Positions 19,794 to 28,194 of a stretch of DNA of 64,000 nucleotides are shown in pieces. Below the pieces are notes generated by a model, which was given only the letters and a program-made list of their open reading frames with translations, did not search any database and had not been told where the DNA came from. Source of the DNA: SYAC01 sp046048055 (GTDB taxonomy: Bacteria > Planctomycetota > Phycisphaerae > Phycisphaerales > SM1A02); NCBI GenBank assembly GCA_046048055.1, contig JBJOGW010000079.1, positions 43,156 to 107,155 of the forward strand, written 5' to 3'. The position numbers were made by a program, and so were the translations under genes. Positions within the stretch are counted from its first letter, which is position 1. Each line of letters begins with the position of its first letter.

Positions 19794-21617
19794 ATGAATC
19801 CACTCCGCGCTCCCATCCTTCTGCTTGCCATGCTTCTGGCCCCTCTGGCCATGGCGCAGAACGTGTCCTTCCGGCTTCCCAGCCGCGAGGCCTGGGTGGG
19901 AACACCGCTGCAGATGATGGTCGAGGTGAACAACGCCGCCGATGACGCGGTCCCCACGGTCGCCGACAGTCAGGATTTCGAGGCCCGTGTCCAACCCGTG
20001 CCGCAGCGCATGGAGATGCAGCAGAACATCAACGGTCGCGTCACGCGTCGCAGCACGCTCACCTGGACCGTGGAGTTCACCCCACTGCGGGAGGGAACGT
20101 TCACCCTTCCCACGGTGCAGGTGAAGAGCGACACGCGCACCTGGACCAGCCCGCCCGAAACCGTGACCGTGGCCAGCTCGGCCGCATCCGAACTGCTGCG
20201 CGTGGAGGTGGTCGCCTCACCGGCCAGCCCGTGGGTAGGACAGGGCGTGGAACTCACGCTGCGGATGCTGGTGCGCCCCTACATCAACGCGCGCTTCAAC
20301 GTGCAACTGGACGAGGCCCAGATGTGGCAGTTGCTGGACGCCGAGGCCAGCTCATGGGGCGTGTTCCTGCCACGCCTGCGCGAGCTGGCCCAGACCAACC
20401 GTCGTCCGCAGGGTGACGAGGAGCGCATCGACGGCCAGACGTGGATCGCCTACGAACTCACGCAGACCGTCACCCCGGGCAAGTCCGGACCGGTCGATGC
20501 GGGCGATGTCCGGATCGTGTGGAAGTATCCCACCGGCGTGACCGCCGAACGGGGATTCTTCGGCGGCCGCGAACTCTCGCTCACGGGCGTGCGTCCCGTG
20601 TCGGCCGCTCCCCAGGTCTCGTCGGTCCAGGTGCGGGCCCTGCCAGCCGAGGGCCGACCCGCCAACTTCCGCGGCGCGGTCGGCAACTTCGTGGTGCACG
20701 CCCAGGCCAAGCCTTCACAGGTGGCCGTCGGCGATCCGATCACGCTCACCGTGACCGTGGTGGACCTGAGCCAGGGTGGCACCGACCTGCAGACGCTGCA
20801 GCCACCGGTGATCGATCAGGCCTCGCTGGGTGGCGAGTTTCGCGTGCCCAGCGACCCACTGGCCGGCACGGTGGATGGGAACGCCAAGACCTTCACCCAG
20901 ACCATTCGCCCACTCTCGGCCACGCTCACCCAGGTGCCACCGATCGAGTTCAGCTATTTCGATCCGGAACTGGCCCGCTACGTCACGGTCAAGACGCAGC
21001 CCATCCCCATCTCGGTCAGTCCCAGCGAGCGGATCGGCGCCGAGCAGTTCACCCTGGGCTCCCAGCCATCCAAGCCGGCCGAAACGCTCACCGAAGTCGA
21101 GGGTGGCGTGCTGGCGAACGCGATGCCCGATGCCGCCATGCTGCGAGATGACCGGCTTCGGCTGGGGGCCGGCACGGCGGTCGTCTTCGCCGCGCCTCCC
21201 CTGCTGGCGCTGGTGGCCCTGCTGGTGCGTCGACGCCGCGACCGGCTAGCCGGTGACGCGGGGCTGGCCCGTTCGCGCCAAGCATGCAAGTCGGCGCAGC
21301 AGGCGCTGATCGCCGCTGCCGACGCGGCCGCCATCGCTGCAGCCTTGTGCAACTATGTGGCGGACCGCACGCGACATGCCGTGGGCACGGTCACGCGCTC
21401 CCAGGCCCTGCAACTGGCCCGACAGGCCGGCGCCACGGAGACCACGCTGGCGACGCTGGATGACCTGATCGGACAGGGCGAGCGTGTGGCCTTCGCCCCG
21501 GTCCGAACTGCCCTGGACGAAGGAGCTCGCACGCGCGCCCTGGAGTTGATCCGGTCGCTCGACGCGCTCCGCTGGACGCGCCGTCAGATGGATGTCCTGG
21601 AGGAGGTGAACGCATGA
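19794..21617 (+). CDS. BatD-family protein (oxygen-tolerance domain)
   Basis: 607 residues. Signal peptide MNPLRAPILLLAMLLAPLAMA, then repeated beta-sandwich modules in the periplasm (LPSREAWVGTPLQMMVEVNN; about 20-450), a membrane helix at about 458-478 followed by RRRR, and a helical cytoplasmic tail. This is the BatD layout. An open frame extends 900 bases upstream but lies in the wrong frame of the Gln-rich batC region; the ATG at 19794, 22 bases after batC, starts the signal peptide. The stop overlaps batE. Confidence 0.87.
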   Translation: MNPLRAPILLLAMLLAPLAMAQNVSFRLPSREAWVGTPLQMMVEVNNAADDAVPTVADSQDFEARVQPVPQRMEMQQNINGRVTRRSTLTWTVEFTPLREGTFTLPTVQVKSDTRTWTSPPETVTVASSAASELLRVEVVASPASPWVGQGVELTLRMLVRPYINARFNVQLDEAQMWQLLDAEASSWGVFLPRLRELAQTNRRPQGDEERIDGQTWIAYELTQTVTPGKSGPVDAGDVRIVWKYPTGVTAERGFFGGRELSLTGVRPVSAAPQVSSVQVRALPAEGRPANFRGAVGNFVVHAQAKPSQVAVGDPITLTVTVVDLSQGGTDLQTLQPPVIDQASLGGEFRVPSDPLAGTVDGNAKTFTQTIRPLSATLTQVPPIEFSYFDPELARYVTVKTQPIPISVSPSERIGAEQFTLGSQPSKPAETLTEVEGGVLANAMPDAAMLRDDRLRLGAGTAVVFAAPPLLALVALLVRRRRDRLAGDAGLARSRQACKSAQQALIAAADAAAIAAALCNYVADRTRHAVGTVTRSQALQLARQAGATETTLATLDDLIGQGERVAFAPVRTALDEGARTRALELIRSLDALRWTRRQMDVLEEVNA

Positions 21618-22420
21618 ACCTTGTCCGCGCCGCCATGATCGCGTTGGCTGTCTGCACCGCCGCGCACGCCCAGGACCTCGCCGGCCTGACGGCCGCACAA
21701 GCCGCCTACGACCGTGGCATGGAACTGCAGGCGAGCGACCCAAAGGCCGCCCAGGTCCAGTTTCAGCAGGCCCGCGATGGATTCCAGACCGCCGTGGATG
21801 CGGGGGCGATGAACGGCCCCCTGCTCTACAACCTGGGCAATGCCCAGTTGCAGGCCGGGCAGACTGGCGCCGCCATCGGCAGCTACCTGAAGGCTCAACG
21901 CTTCATGCCCGGCGACAGCCGCCTGCAGGCCAACCTGGCCCACGCCCGTTCGCTGGTCAAGGATCGGCTGGACCTGGGTAGCGGCATGCTGCTTGAGGAT
22001 GTGGCCCGCTGGTGGCACCTGGTGGGCCAACGAAGCCGGCTTGCGTTGGCCGTGTCGCTCTGGATGGTGGCGTGGTTCGTGGTCGTGGTGCTGCTGCTGG
22101 CCAGTCCGTCTCGCCTGCCAGGCGCCCTGCGGCGCGTGGGCTCGCCCACAGCCTGGTGCTGCGGCCTCTTGGGCGCGGTGCTGCTGACCAGCGTGGTGCT
22201 GGATGCCAACGCCCCGGCGTGGCGCCCCATGGGCGTCACCGTGGCGGACCAGGTGATGGTCCGCAAGGGCAACGGCGAGGGCTTCGCCCCTGCCTTCGCG
22301 GAGCCGCTCTCCCAGGGCGTGGAGTTCCGCGTGCTCGAGGAGCGGCCCGGCTGGCTTCACATCCGCCTCTCCAACGGCAAGACCGGCTGGATCAAGTCGA
22401 TCTCGGCCAGCACGGCGTGA
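21614..22420 (+). CDS. BatE-like TPR and SH3 domain membrane protein
   Basis: 268 residues. Signal peptide (1-19), TPR repeats (about 35-110, with LLYNLGNAQLQAGQTGAAI), two membrane helices (about 146-165 and 182-200) and a C-terminal bacterial SH3 domain (VMVRKGNGEGFAPAF ... WLHIRLSNGKTGWI). The layout matches BatE. It is the last gene of the eight-gene Bat operon, which shows overlaps or short gaps throughout. The SH3 domain may touch peptidoglycan or envelope proteins. Confidence 0.86.
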   Translation: MNLVRAAMIALAVCTAAHAQDLAGLTAAQAAYDRGMELQASDPKAAQVQFQQARDGFQTAVDAGAMNGPLLYNLGNAQLQAGQTGAAIGSYLKAQRFMPGDSRLQANLAHARSLVKDRLDLGSGMLLEDVARWWHLVGQRSRLALAVSLWMVAWFVVVVLLLASPSRLPGALRRVGSPTAWCCGLLGAVLLTSVVLDANAPAWRPMGVTVADQVMVRKGNGEGFAPAFAEPLSQGVEFRVLEERPGWLHIRLSNGKTGWIKSISASTA

Positions 22421-22481
22421 AAGACCTCGGAACCTGTTGAACGCGAGCAACTTGCCGCGCATCGATCACACCCAGACAAAC

Positions 22482-22513
22482 GCCCCCCGAGATCGTGCAT
22501 GACCTCGAGGGGC
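22482..22513. terminator. Hairpin between the convergent Bat operon and PEP-CTERM-like gene
   Basis: A 10-bp stem with one mismatch (22482-22491 with 22504-22513) and a 12-base loop in the 150-base convergent gap. No T-run on either side, so if it terminates, it is not a classical intrinsic terminator. Confidence 0.35.
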
Positions 22514-22570
22514 GGAGCGTGCGCGGTCACGGTGCGTGCCGTGATCGTGCGCTGCGATGTCTGCGGCGGA

Positions 22571-23398
22571 TCAGGCTTTCCGACGACGGATCAGGACCCC
22601 CGCCAACCCCAGCAGGGCGATGGCTCCGGGGGCGGGAATCACGCCAAAGTCCACGCGCGTGCCGCCGTTGATCAGGCTGCTCTCGAGCCAGTCGATGCCG
22701 ACGCGGGCGTTGCGCTGGTACGAACCGATGTTGAAGCCCTGACCGATCACGGAGGCTCCGCTCAGGATGCTGCCGTACGTGGCGTCGGCAAGCAGGCTCG
22801 ACAACGTGAAGGAGTTACCGTTGCTCCCCGGGGCTCCATTGCCATAGATGCGCCATCCATCCGTGCTGGAGTCCACGCTGAAGGTCTGCCAGGCGTTCAT
22901 CTGGGCGCCCGTGCCGAGCCAGCTCAAGCTGTAGATCAAGTTGTCCGAGCCAACGACCGACAAATTCAGCGCCACGGTTCGGGACGTGGGATACGGATCC
23001 ATGTACCAGCGGAAGGTGCTGGTGAACGAACTGTTCAACGTGCCGATACCCGTACCGTTGCCGTAGTAGCGCACGCTGGTCTTGCCGAGGTTGGCCGATG
23101 TTCCGTCCAGCACCATCACGCCGCCGGATTCGCCACCCGCAGCCGAACCGCTGTCCGTGAAGTAGAGCTGCTGGGCGATCAGGGCGTCGTCGGCGGTGCT
23201 CGAGGGGAGCAGACCCTGGAAGTAGGGCTGGAAGGATGAGTTGGTCCCGTTCAGGTACACCCCCGCCGAGGTCCGCGTGTCATCCGAGTACCAGCCCGTG
23301 GACGAACCCAACGCGTTCACGTAGGTCACCGGCGGAGCAGCCATCGCCGAACCCGCCATTGCCACCACGCCCGCCACAATCATCATGTCGTTTCGCAT
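22571..23398 (-). CDS. Secreted protein with PEP-CTERM-like sorting tail
   Basis: 275 residues. The ATG at 23398 starts a signal peptide (MRNDMMIVAGVVAMAGSAMA). The body is rich in Ser, Gly, Thr and Asn with aromatic beta-strand patterns, as in surface or extracellular proteins. The tail is IPAPGAIALLGLAGVLIRRRK: a Pro-Ala-Pro box, hydrophobic helix and basic end, the PEP-CTERM-like signal of Phycisphaerae that is processed by an exosortase in known systems (no exosortase in this window). Function unknown. The frame is open upstream to 23497, but that part lacks a signal. Confidence 0.78.
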   Translation of the reverse strand: MRNDMMIVAGVVAMAGSAMAAPPVTYVNALGSSTGWYSDDTRTSAGVYLNGTNSSFQPYFQGLLPSSTADDALIAQQLYFTDSGSAAGGESGGVMVLDGTSANLGKTSVRYYGNGTGIGTLNSSFTSTFRWYMDPYPTSRTVALNLSVVGSDNLIYSLSWLGTGAQMNAWQTFSVDSSTDGWRIYGNGAPGSNGNSFTLSSLLADATYGSILSGASVIGQGFNIGSYQRNARVGIDWLESSLINGGTRVDFGVIPAPGAIALLGLAGVLIRRRKA

Positions 23399-23745
23399 CT
23401 GACACTTTCTTTGGGCCCGAAGCCCCATTACGCCTGACGCCCGACTCCTGCGAGCGCACGCCACAGCCGAGACCGTCGACCGGCGGCCCCTTCCCACGCA
23501 TGAGTCCGGCCCACGCGACCGGAGATCACTTTGCCTTGCGTAGCCCGATCAGGGCACGCGTTCACATCATCTCCACTGATTCAAACGAAAACACGCCATG
23601 TCGACCATCATGATGAAACGAAAAAAGGTGAAAATTTCGCTCTTCCCGGAGCCAAATCCATCACAAATGGCTTTCGTGAACTGGGTTTGGCTACCGCTCT
23701 CAGCCCCACCGCTTCCGAGAACTATCCTGCCGCCCAGAGGCCACC
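23399..23745. other. 347-base divergent intergenic region, AT-rich in part
   Basis: The stretch 23565-23700 is clearly less GC-rich than anything nearby, with A-runs (e.g. near 23620-23640). It should hold the promoters of the PEP-CTERM-like gene (minus) and the WYL regulator (plus). A TATCCT box at 23723-23728 lies 17 bases before the WYL start, but I found no matching -35. No gene or RNA was recognised. Confidence 0.4.
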
Positions 23746-24819
23746 ATGACCCCCCGTCACCGCAAGAAAGGCGTCCGGTCCACCCAGAAGGCCATGATCG
23801 ATCGCCACAAGGAGATCCGCCAGGCGATCGAGAACGGCCAAGGGGACCTGGGACGGTGGATCCAGGACCGATTCGGTTTTGGGGCCCGTACCGCCCGCCG
23901 CGATCTGGTGGCCATCAAGAAGGCGGACCCCGCCTGGTGGAAGCGCAACGTGTCCGAGCACCGCGGCATGGTCAACGGTCGCTCGGCGCCCGACGGCTCC
24001 ATGCCCGCGCGCCCGGAACTGGAGGAGGCGATCGCAGGCGTGGTGGTGCTGGAGAAGCTCACGGGTGGCCTGCTCTCGATCGCCAGCCGCGAGACCACCC
24101 GGGCCGTCAAGCAGACCGAGCGGCTGCTGAGCCCGTCCGACGAGGATCGCGTGCGCGTGCTGCGACGGTTCATCCAGCTCCGGCACCAGCCCACCCGCAT
24201 CACCGAGCAGCAGACCACGGCCTTCGCGCGCATCGTGGAGGCTCACTTGAAGGGCTCTGCCCTGGAGATCGCCTACTCCCGGTTCGATGACCCGCTGCCG
24301 CAGGAGACGCGCGCCGGCGGCAAGGCCCGTCGTGCCGCGCCGCGGCGGCGCGTCGGACCGGTCTGCCTGTTTCATGCCAAGCGATCGTGGTACCTGCTGG
24401 CGGAGGTGCTCGAAGGCCCGAGCAAGGGCGAACTGCGGCAGTTCAAGCTGGCCCGCATCGAACGGATCGATCTGTCCTCGCAGCGGTTCTCGCCACCGAC
24501 GGGCTTCGACCTGGATACCTATCTCCGCGGGGCATGGGAGCTGTTCAGCCGGGATGCCGGCAAGGATCGGCACATTCCTGTGGAGATCGAGTTCGACGCC
24601 ATGTTCGCCCGCAACATCTCCGAGACGCTCTGGCACGCCACGCAGCAGACCACGTGGCTGCCTGATGGAAGGCTGCGATTCACCGCCTCGGTGAACGGTT
24701 TCGACGAGATCTTGTGGTGGGTCTTGCAGATGGGCTCGCACGCGCGGGTGGTCCATCCCCCCGAGTTGCGCGAACTTGTGGCAAAGGAGCTCGATGCCAC
24801 CCGGCGCATGTATGCCTGA
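23746..24819 (+). CDS. WYL-domain transcriptional regulator
   Basis: 357 residues. An N-terminal winged-helix region (RHKEIRQAIENGQGDLGRWI ... ARTARRDL), a central WYL domain (about 160-270; RSWYLLAEV contains the name-giving Trp-Tyr-Leu) and a C-terminal WCX region (ILWWVLQMGSHARVVHPPELR). WYL domains bind nucleic acid or nucleotide ligands, and several members answer DNA damage or control defence genes. The stop overlaps the start of a helix-hairpin-helix protein by 8 bases, so the two are made together. Confidence 0.88.
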   Translation: MTPRHRKKGVRSTQKAMIDRHKEIRQAIENGQGDLGRWIQDRFGFGARTARRDLVAIKKADPAWWKRNVSEHRGMVNGRSAPDGSMPARPELEEAIAGVVVLEKLTGGLLSIASRETTRAVKQTERLLSPSDEDRVRVLRRFIQLRHQPTRITEQQTTAFARIVEAHLKGSALEIAYSRFDDPLPQETRAGGKARRAAPRRRVGPVCLFHAKRSWYLLAEVLEGPSKGELRQFKLARIERIDLSSQRFSPPTGFDLDTYLRGAWELFSRDAGKDRHIPVEIEFDAMFARNISETLWHATQQTTWLPDGRLRFTASVNGFDEILWWVLQMGSHARVVHPPELRELVAKELDATRRMYA

Positions 24820-25081
24820 CGCGGATCGTCAGCTGGGTGACCTTGCCAACGTTGGTCCTGCCACCCTGGCGGATCTGCGCCGCCTGGGCATCCACACGGT
24901 GCGACAGCTGGCTCGTCGCGAGCCCCTGGCCATGTACCGGTCGCTCTGCCGCCGCACGGGGGCCAGACACGACCCCTGCGTGATCGATGTGTTCATGGCC
25001 ATCGTGCATCAGGCTCGGGGCGGCCGGCCCACGCCGTGGTGGAAGTTCACGGCCAGACGAAAGCGGATGCTGGGCGGATGA
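24812..25081 (+). CDS. Cdd1/'pathogenicity locus' helix-hairpin-helix protein
   Basis: 89 residues. A helix-hairpin-helix motif, LANVGPATLADLRRLGI, near the N-terminus, then RTGARHDPCVIDVFMAIVHQARGG and TPWWKFT, the conserved Cys-Asp-Phe and Pro-Trp-Trp blocks of the small Cdd1 family. The fold suggests DNA binding; the family function is not established. The ATG at 24812 overlaps the WYL regulator stop; an in-frame ATG at 24794 is possible. Confidence 0.8.
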   Translation: MPDADRQLGDLANVGPATLADLRRLGIHTVRQLARREPLAMYRSLCRRTGARHDPCVIDVFMAIVHQARGGRPTPWWKFTARRKRMLGG

Positions 25082-25308
25082 CGCCCTTCAACAAGGCGAA
25101 CGCACGACTGCATGACCACCCGGTTCAGGGAACACGCCCAGGCCTCAAGGGGAGGGCTTCGCCGTGCCGGGCCGCAAGGCCCGATGCAGAAGACACGGCG
25201 GACCGGGCGCAGCCCGGGACGCTCGCGGGCGGCACAGCCGCATGCGGCTCTCCGCTTCGAGAACGACAGGACGCGACCCGCAGGGATCGCGTCCTGGAGT
25301 GAAGGAAG
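25082..25308. other. Intergenic region with hairpins downstream of tRNA-Ser(CGA)
   Basis: No gene recognised. It contains several palindromes, including AGCCGCATGCGGCT (around 25236-25250) and the long hairpin at 25267-25296. A 20-base segment around 25186-25209 resembles one downstream of the other tRNA-Ser gene (5688-5710). Confidence 0.4.
25267..25296 (-). terminator. Perfect 10-bp hairpin downstream of tRNA-Ser(CGA)
   Basis: CAGGACGCGA pairs with TCGCGTCCTG around a 10-base loop, 12 bases past the mature tRNA 3' end on the minus strand. There is no T-run. It parallels the hairpin at 5824-5854 beside the other tRNA-Ser, so a shared role in 3' processing or termination is plausible. Confidence 0.4.
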
Positions 25309-25396
25309 CGGAGAGGGTGGGATTCGAACCCACGAGCAGGACAAGCCCGCTACTAGTTTTCGAGACTAGCTCTTTCAACCGCTCAGACACCTCTCC
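25309..25396 (-). tRNA. tRNA-Ser, anticodon CGA
   Basis: 88 bases, class II. Acceptor GGAGAGG/CCTCTCC with discriminator G; D-arm TCT/AGA; anticodon stem CTAGT/ACTAG around CTCGAAA (anticodon CGA); long variable arm; T-arm GTGGG/CCCAC around TTCGAAT. CCA is not encoded. Confidence 0.95.
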
Positions 25397-25443
25397 GAGC
25401 ACGAATCAGTATGGAGGGCGACCCGTCGGGCCGCAACCCGGCA

Positions 25444-25668
25444 TCAGGCCCGCGCCGGCGGCTCCAGGCCGCATGCGTCCCAGTCCACCGTGATCTTGTC
25501 TTCCATGATCTCGGCGATCACCACTTCGAGGTCGCTGCGTCCATGCCGCTCCACCAGCGGCCGGGCTCCCTCGATGATCTCCTGAAGCCGCTTCTGGATG
25601 AGCGCGGTCAACTTGAAGCGTCCACCGAACTTTTCCACGATTGCATCGCTGAGCAGGGCTTCGATCAC
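25444..25668 (-). CDS. rpoZ: RNA polymerase omega subunit
   Basis: 74 residues, GTG start with CAGGAG upstream. GGRFKLTALIQKRLQEIIEGARPLVE is the core of omega, which wraps the beta-prime C-terminus and helps assemble RNA polymerase. The acidic tail EIMEDKITVDW is as expected. Length matches short omega proteins. It is monocistronic, divergent from the chloride channel, with a putative promoter at 25708-25736. Confidence 0.88.
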   Translation of the reverse strand: MIEALLSDAIVEKFGGRFKLTALIQKRLQEIIEGARPLVERHGRSDLEVVIAEIMEDKITVDWDACGLEPPARA

Positions 25669-25707
25669 GGGGCAGGTCTCCTGAGGGGCGTTGCGGCCGA
25701 GCCCCGA

Positions 25708-25736
25708 AGTGTAGCCGAAACTTCATCGCCCCGGAA
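25708..25736 (-). promoter_or_regulatory. Putative promoter of rpoZ
   Basis: On the minus strand TTCCGG (25736-25731), 17 bases, TACACT (25713-25708). Predicted leader about 33 bases with a Shine-Dalgarno AGGAG. Confidence 0.45.
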
Positions 25737-25770
25737 GTCCGTTCCGTGCCCGCCCGCCGGCCCCAAGGGC

Positions 25771-27615
25771 ATGGATACCCTCGGACGCATGCTGCCCCGT
25801 GTGTCGCTGCCCGCACGCCTTCGGCTTCGGCTGGGGCTGGATCGCGAGTGGTGGCTGCTGGCCATGAGCGGTGCCGTGGGTGTGCTGATGGGGGCCGCAG
25901 CGGTCGGATTCATCCTGCCCATTCGCTGGCTGGAGCATCTTCCGGACCAGCTCGGTCCCGAGCACCCCCGTGCCACCACGCTTGCCGTGCTGGCCGCGCC
26001 CGTGGTGGGCGCCCTGCTGACCGCCCTGGTGTTCTGGATCATTCCCAGCGCATTCCGCGGGCACGGTGTCTCGCAAGTCCTGCTGGCGGTGAACCGGCAG
26101 CAATCCAGCCTGCCGCTGCGGGTGGGCATCCGCCAGTGGCTGGCCAGCACCTGCACGATCGGCTCCGGTGGCAGCGCCGGTCCCGAGGGCCCGATCGTGA
26201 CCATCGGCGCCGCCATCGGCAGCAGCTTCAGCCGGTGGCTCAAGGGCGACGCCACGGCCACGACCACCCTGCTCGGCTGCGGCAGCGCCGCCGGCCTGGC
26301 CGCGGTGTTCAACGCGCCCATGGCGGGCATCTTCTTCACGCTCGAGGTGATCCTGCGCGACTTCTCGCTGCGAACCTTCACGCCCATCGTGGTGGCCAGT
26401 GTGGTGGGTGCCGCCACCGCGCAAACCCTGCTGGGCACGCAGGAGCCGCTCTTCGGCGTGGGACCGGAGTTCTTCCGCAGCAGCGCCGACTTCTTCTCGC
26501 TGGACCAGACGCCGATCTTCGTGGCGCTGGGCATCTGCTGCGCCATTCCAGCCGTGGGGTTCATGCGCATGCTCCCGGTCACGGAGCGGCTGTTCGAACG
26601 TCTGCCCGTACCGCGCAACCTGCGTCCCCTGGCGGGTGCCAGCCTGCTCTGCCTGCTTGGCGCGGCCTTCCTGTGGCTGCGGCCGGGCAGTCACGCCATG
26701 CCGCCCTTCTTCGGCGCGGGCTATGTGCAGACCCGGCAACTGATGAACCCGGACTTCTATGGAGCCGCGCTGCAGGCCACGCCATGGGTCATGGGCATCC
26801 TGGCGCTGCAGGTGGTGGCCTCGGGCGTGCTGAAGGCGCTGGCCACCTGCCTCACGCTGGGCTCGGGCGGCGCGGGCGGCCTGTTTGCGCCCAGCCTGCT
26901 GCTGGGCGCGATGACCGGCGGCGGCTTCGGACTGGCGCTTCACGCGGCCGGACTTCCCAACGCGCCCGATCCCTCGCACTGCGCGCTGGTCGGCATGGCG
27001 GCCATGATCGCGGGCACCACGCATGCGCCGCTCACCGGCGTGCTGCTGGTGTACGAGCTCACGCACAGCTACAGCGTGATCCTGCCGCTGATGCTCACGG
27101 CCGTGATCACCGTCACGGTGAGCCGCCTGCTGCACCGCGACAGCATCTACACCTCGGAACTGGTCAAGATGGGCGTGCGGCTGGGCAGCATGAGCGACCT
27201 GACCGTGCTGCGAAGGTTGCGCGTGTCGGACCTCTGGCTGGCCAAGCCCCTGACCGTGCCCCTGGACGCGCCGGCCGAGCGGCTGGTGGAACTGATGCGC
27301 GAGCGCGGCGGGCAGGAATTCGTGGTGGTGGACCATCAGGGCCGCTACCGAGGCATGGTCACGGCCCGCGACATGCGCGAGGCCCTGGTGAACCGCGAGG
27401 CGATTCCGCTGCTCACGGTGGAGGAGCTCTCCAGGAGCGACCTTCCGATGATCCAGTCCAGCGACTCGCTCGACATGGCGCTCGACCGCTTCAGCCGCCA
27501 CGATGTGGAGAGCCTGCCGGTGGTGAACGACCTGGAGAGCCGACTGGTGCATGGGCTGGTGAGCCGACGCGAGCTGCTCCGCCGCTACCAGCAGGAACTG
27601 GAGCGGCAGGCGTGA
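25771..27615 (+). CDS. CLC-type chloride channel/antiporter with C-terminal CBS pair
   Basis: 614 residues. The CLC selectivity and gate motifs are GSGGSAGPEGP at 131-141, with the gating Glu at 139 conserved, and GSGGAGGLFAPS near residue 367. About ten membrane helices are followed by two CBS domains (about 480-610; ARDMREALVNREAIPLLTVE, VESLPVVNDLES), which usually bind adenine nucleotides and regulate the channel. Presence of the gating Glu allows channel or H+/Cl- exchange; which one cannot be told. The ATG at 25771 was chosen over a long upstream frame that runs antisense to rpoZ. The stop overlaps the GTG of rnpA. Confidence 0.92.
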   Translation: MDTLGRMLPRVSLPARLRLRLGLDREWWLLAMSGAVGVLMGAAAVGFILPIRWLEHLPDQLGPEHPRATTLAVLAAPVVGALLTALVFWIIPSAFRGHGVSQVLLAVNRQQSSLPLRVGIRQWLASTCTIGSGGSAGPEGPIVTIGAAIGSSFSRWLKGDATATTTLLGCGSAAGLAAVFNAPMAGIFFTLEVILRDFSLRTFTPIVVASVVGAATAQTLLGTQEPLFGVGPEFFRSSADFFSLDQTPIFVALGICCAIPAVGFMRMLPVTERLFERLPVPRNLRPLAGASLLCLLGAAFLWLRPGSHAMPPFFGAGYVQTRQLMNPDFYGAALQATPWVMGILALQVVASGVLKALATCLTLGSGGAGGLFAPSLLLGAMTGGGFGLALHAAGLPNAPDPSHCALVGMAAMIAGTTHAPLTGVLLVYELTHSYSVILPLMLTAVITVTVSRLLHRDSIYTSELVKMGVRLGSMSDLTVLRRLRVSDLWLAKPLTVPLDAPAERLVELMRERGGQEFVVVDHQGRYRGMVTARDMREALVNREAIPLLTVEELSRSDLPMIQSSDSLDMALDRFSRHDVESLPVVNDLESRLVHGLVSRRELLRRYQQELERQA

Positions 27616-28025
27616 GCGGACCGCTGGGATTTCCGGCCCGGATGCGCGTGCGGCTCGACCGGGACTTTCGCCGGGCCTATGCGCTGCGGCTGCGACGGGA
27701 CCTGGGCTTTGCCAGCCTGCTGGCCGCACCCAATGGACTGCCGCATGCCCGGTTCGGGATCAGCATCGGCCGGCGCGTGGGCACCGCGGTGCGCCGCAAC
27801 CGGATCAAGCGACTGCTTCGGGAGGCCTTTCGACTGGAGCAGCACGTGCTGCCCGCAGGCGTGGACCTGATCGTGCAGGTGCGGCCGCACGACCCAAGAT
27901 CCCTGGCCGACTACCGGGCCGCCCTGCTCGAGCACGCGCCGGCGCTGGGCGCGTTGGCCCTCACGGAACCGGATCGTCGCCGCAGCCGCCCCACGGGTGG
28001 CAGCGAAGCAGGCGGCGAGCGCTGA
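27612..28025 (+). CDS. rnpA: Ribonuclease P protein component
   Basis: 137 residues from the GTG overlapping the clc stop; an ATG at 27642 is an alternative start and would remove 10 residues. The RNase P signature GRRVGTAVRRNRIKRLLREAFR (53-74) includes the RNR motif that contacts pre-tRNA leaders. The C-terminus is extended by about 25 Arg/Gly-rich residues, and this extension lies antisense to yidD (65-base overlap). No rpmH is upstream, unlike the usual rpmH-rnpA-yidD order. Confidence 0.92.
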   Translation: MSGPLGFPARMRVRLDRDFRRAYALRLRRDLGFASLLAAPNGLPHARFGISIGRRVGTAVRRNRIKRLLREAFRLEQHVLPAGVDLIVQVRPHDPRSLADYRAALLEHAPALGALALTEPDRRRSRPTGGSEAGGER

Positions 28026-28194
28026 GCCAGCCCCCACGCACGGCCCCGTGCCGATGCAGGGCCTCGATGGTGTAGTGGGAGCAGCTCGGTGCAAAGCGGC
28101 ATCGGCCGCCCAGCCATGGCGACAGGCACCGCTGGTAGCCCCGAACCAGCCACATGCCAAGACGGGCTGCCACGCCCGGGCGACGCGGGCTCAC
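27961..28194 (-). CDS. yidD: YidD-family membrane protein insertion efficiency factor
   Basis: 77 residues, GTG start. LVRGYQRCLSPWLGGRCRF, PSCSHYTIEALHRHG and RLLRCHPWGGCGDDPV are the conserved Cys-containing blocks of YidD, which helps YidC insert membrane proteins at the inner face of the membrane. In most bacteria it is co-directional with rnpA; here it is on the opposite strand, its end overlaps rnpA, and its start overlaps the stop of the FAH-family gene, so it rides at the end of the SPFH/ABC operon. Confidence 0.9.
   Translation of the reverse strand: MSPRRPGVAARLGMWLVRGYQRCLSPWLGGRCRFAPSCSHYTIEALHRHGAVRGGWLSARRLLRCHPWGGCGDDPVP

Noticed and set aside
23723..23728. TATCCT as a -10 box of the WYL regulator
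   Set aside because: No -35-like sequence at 16-18 bases upstream, so I did not list it as a promoter.
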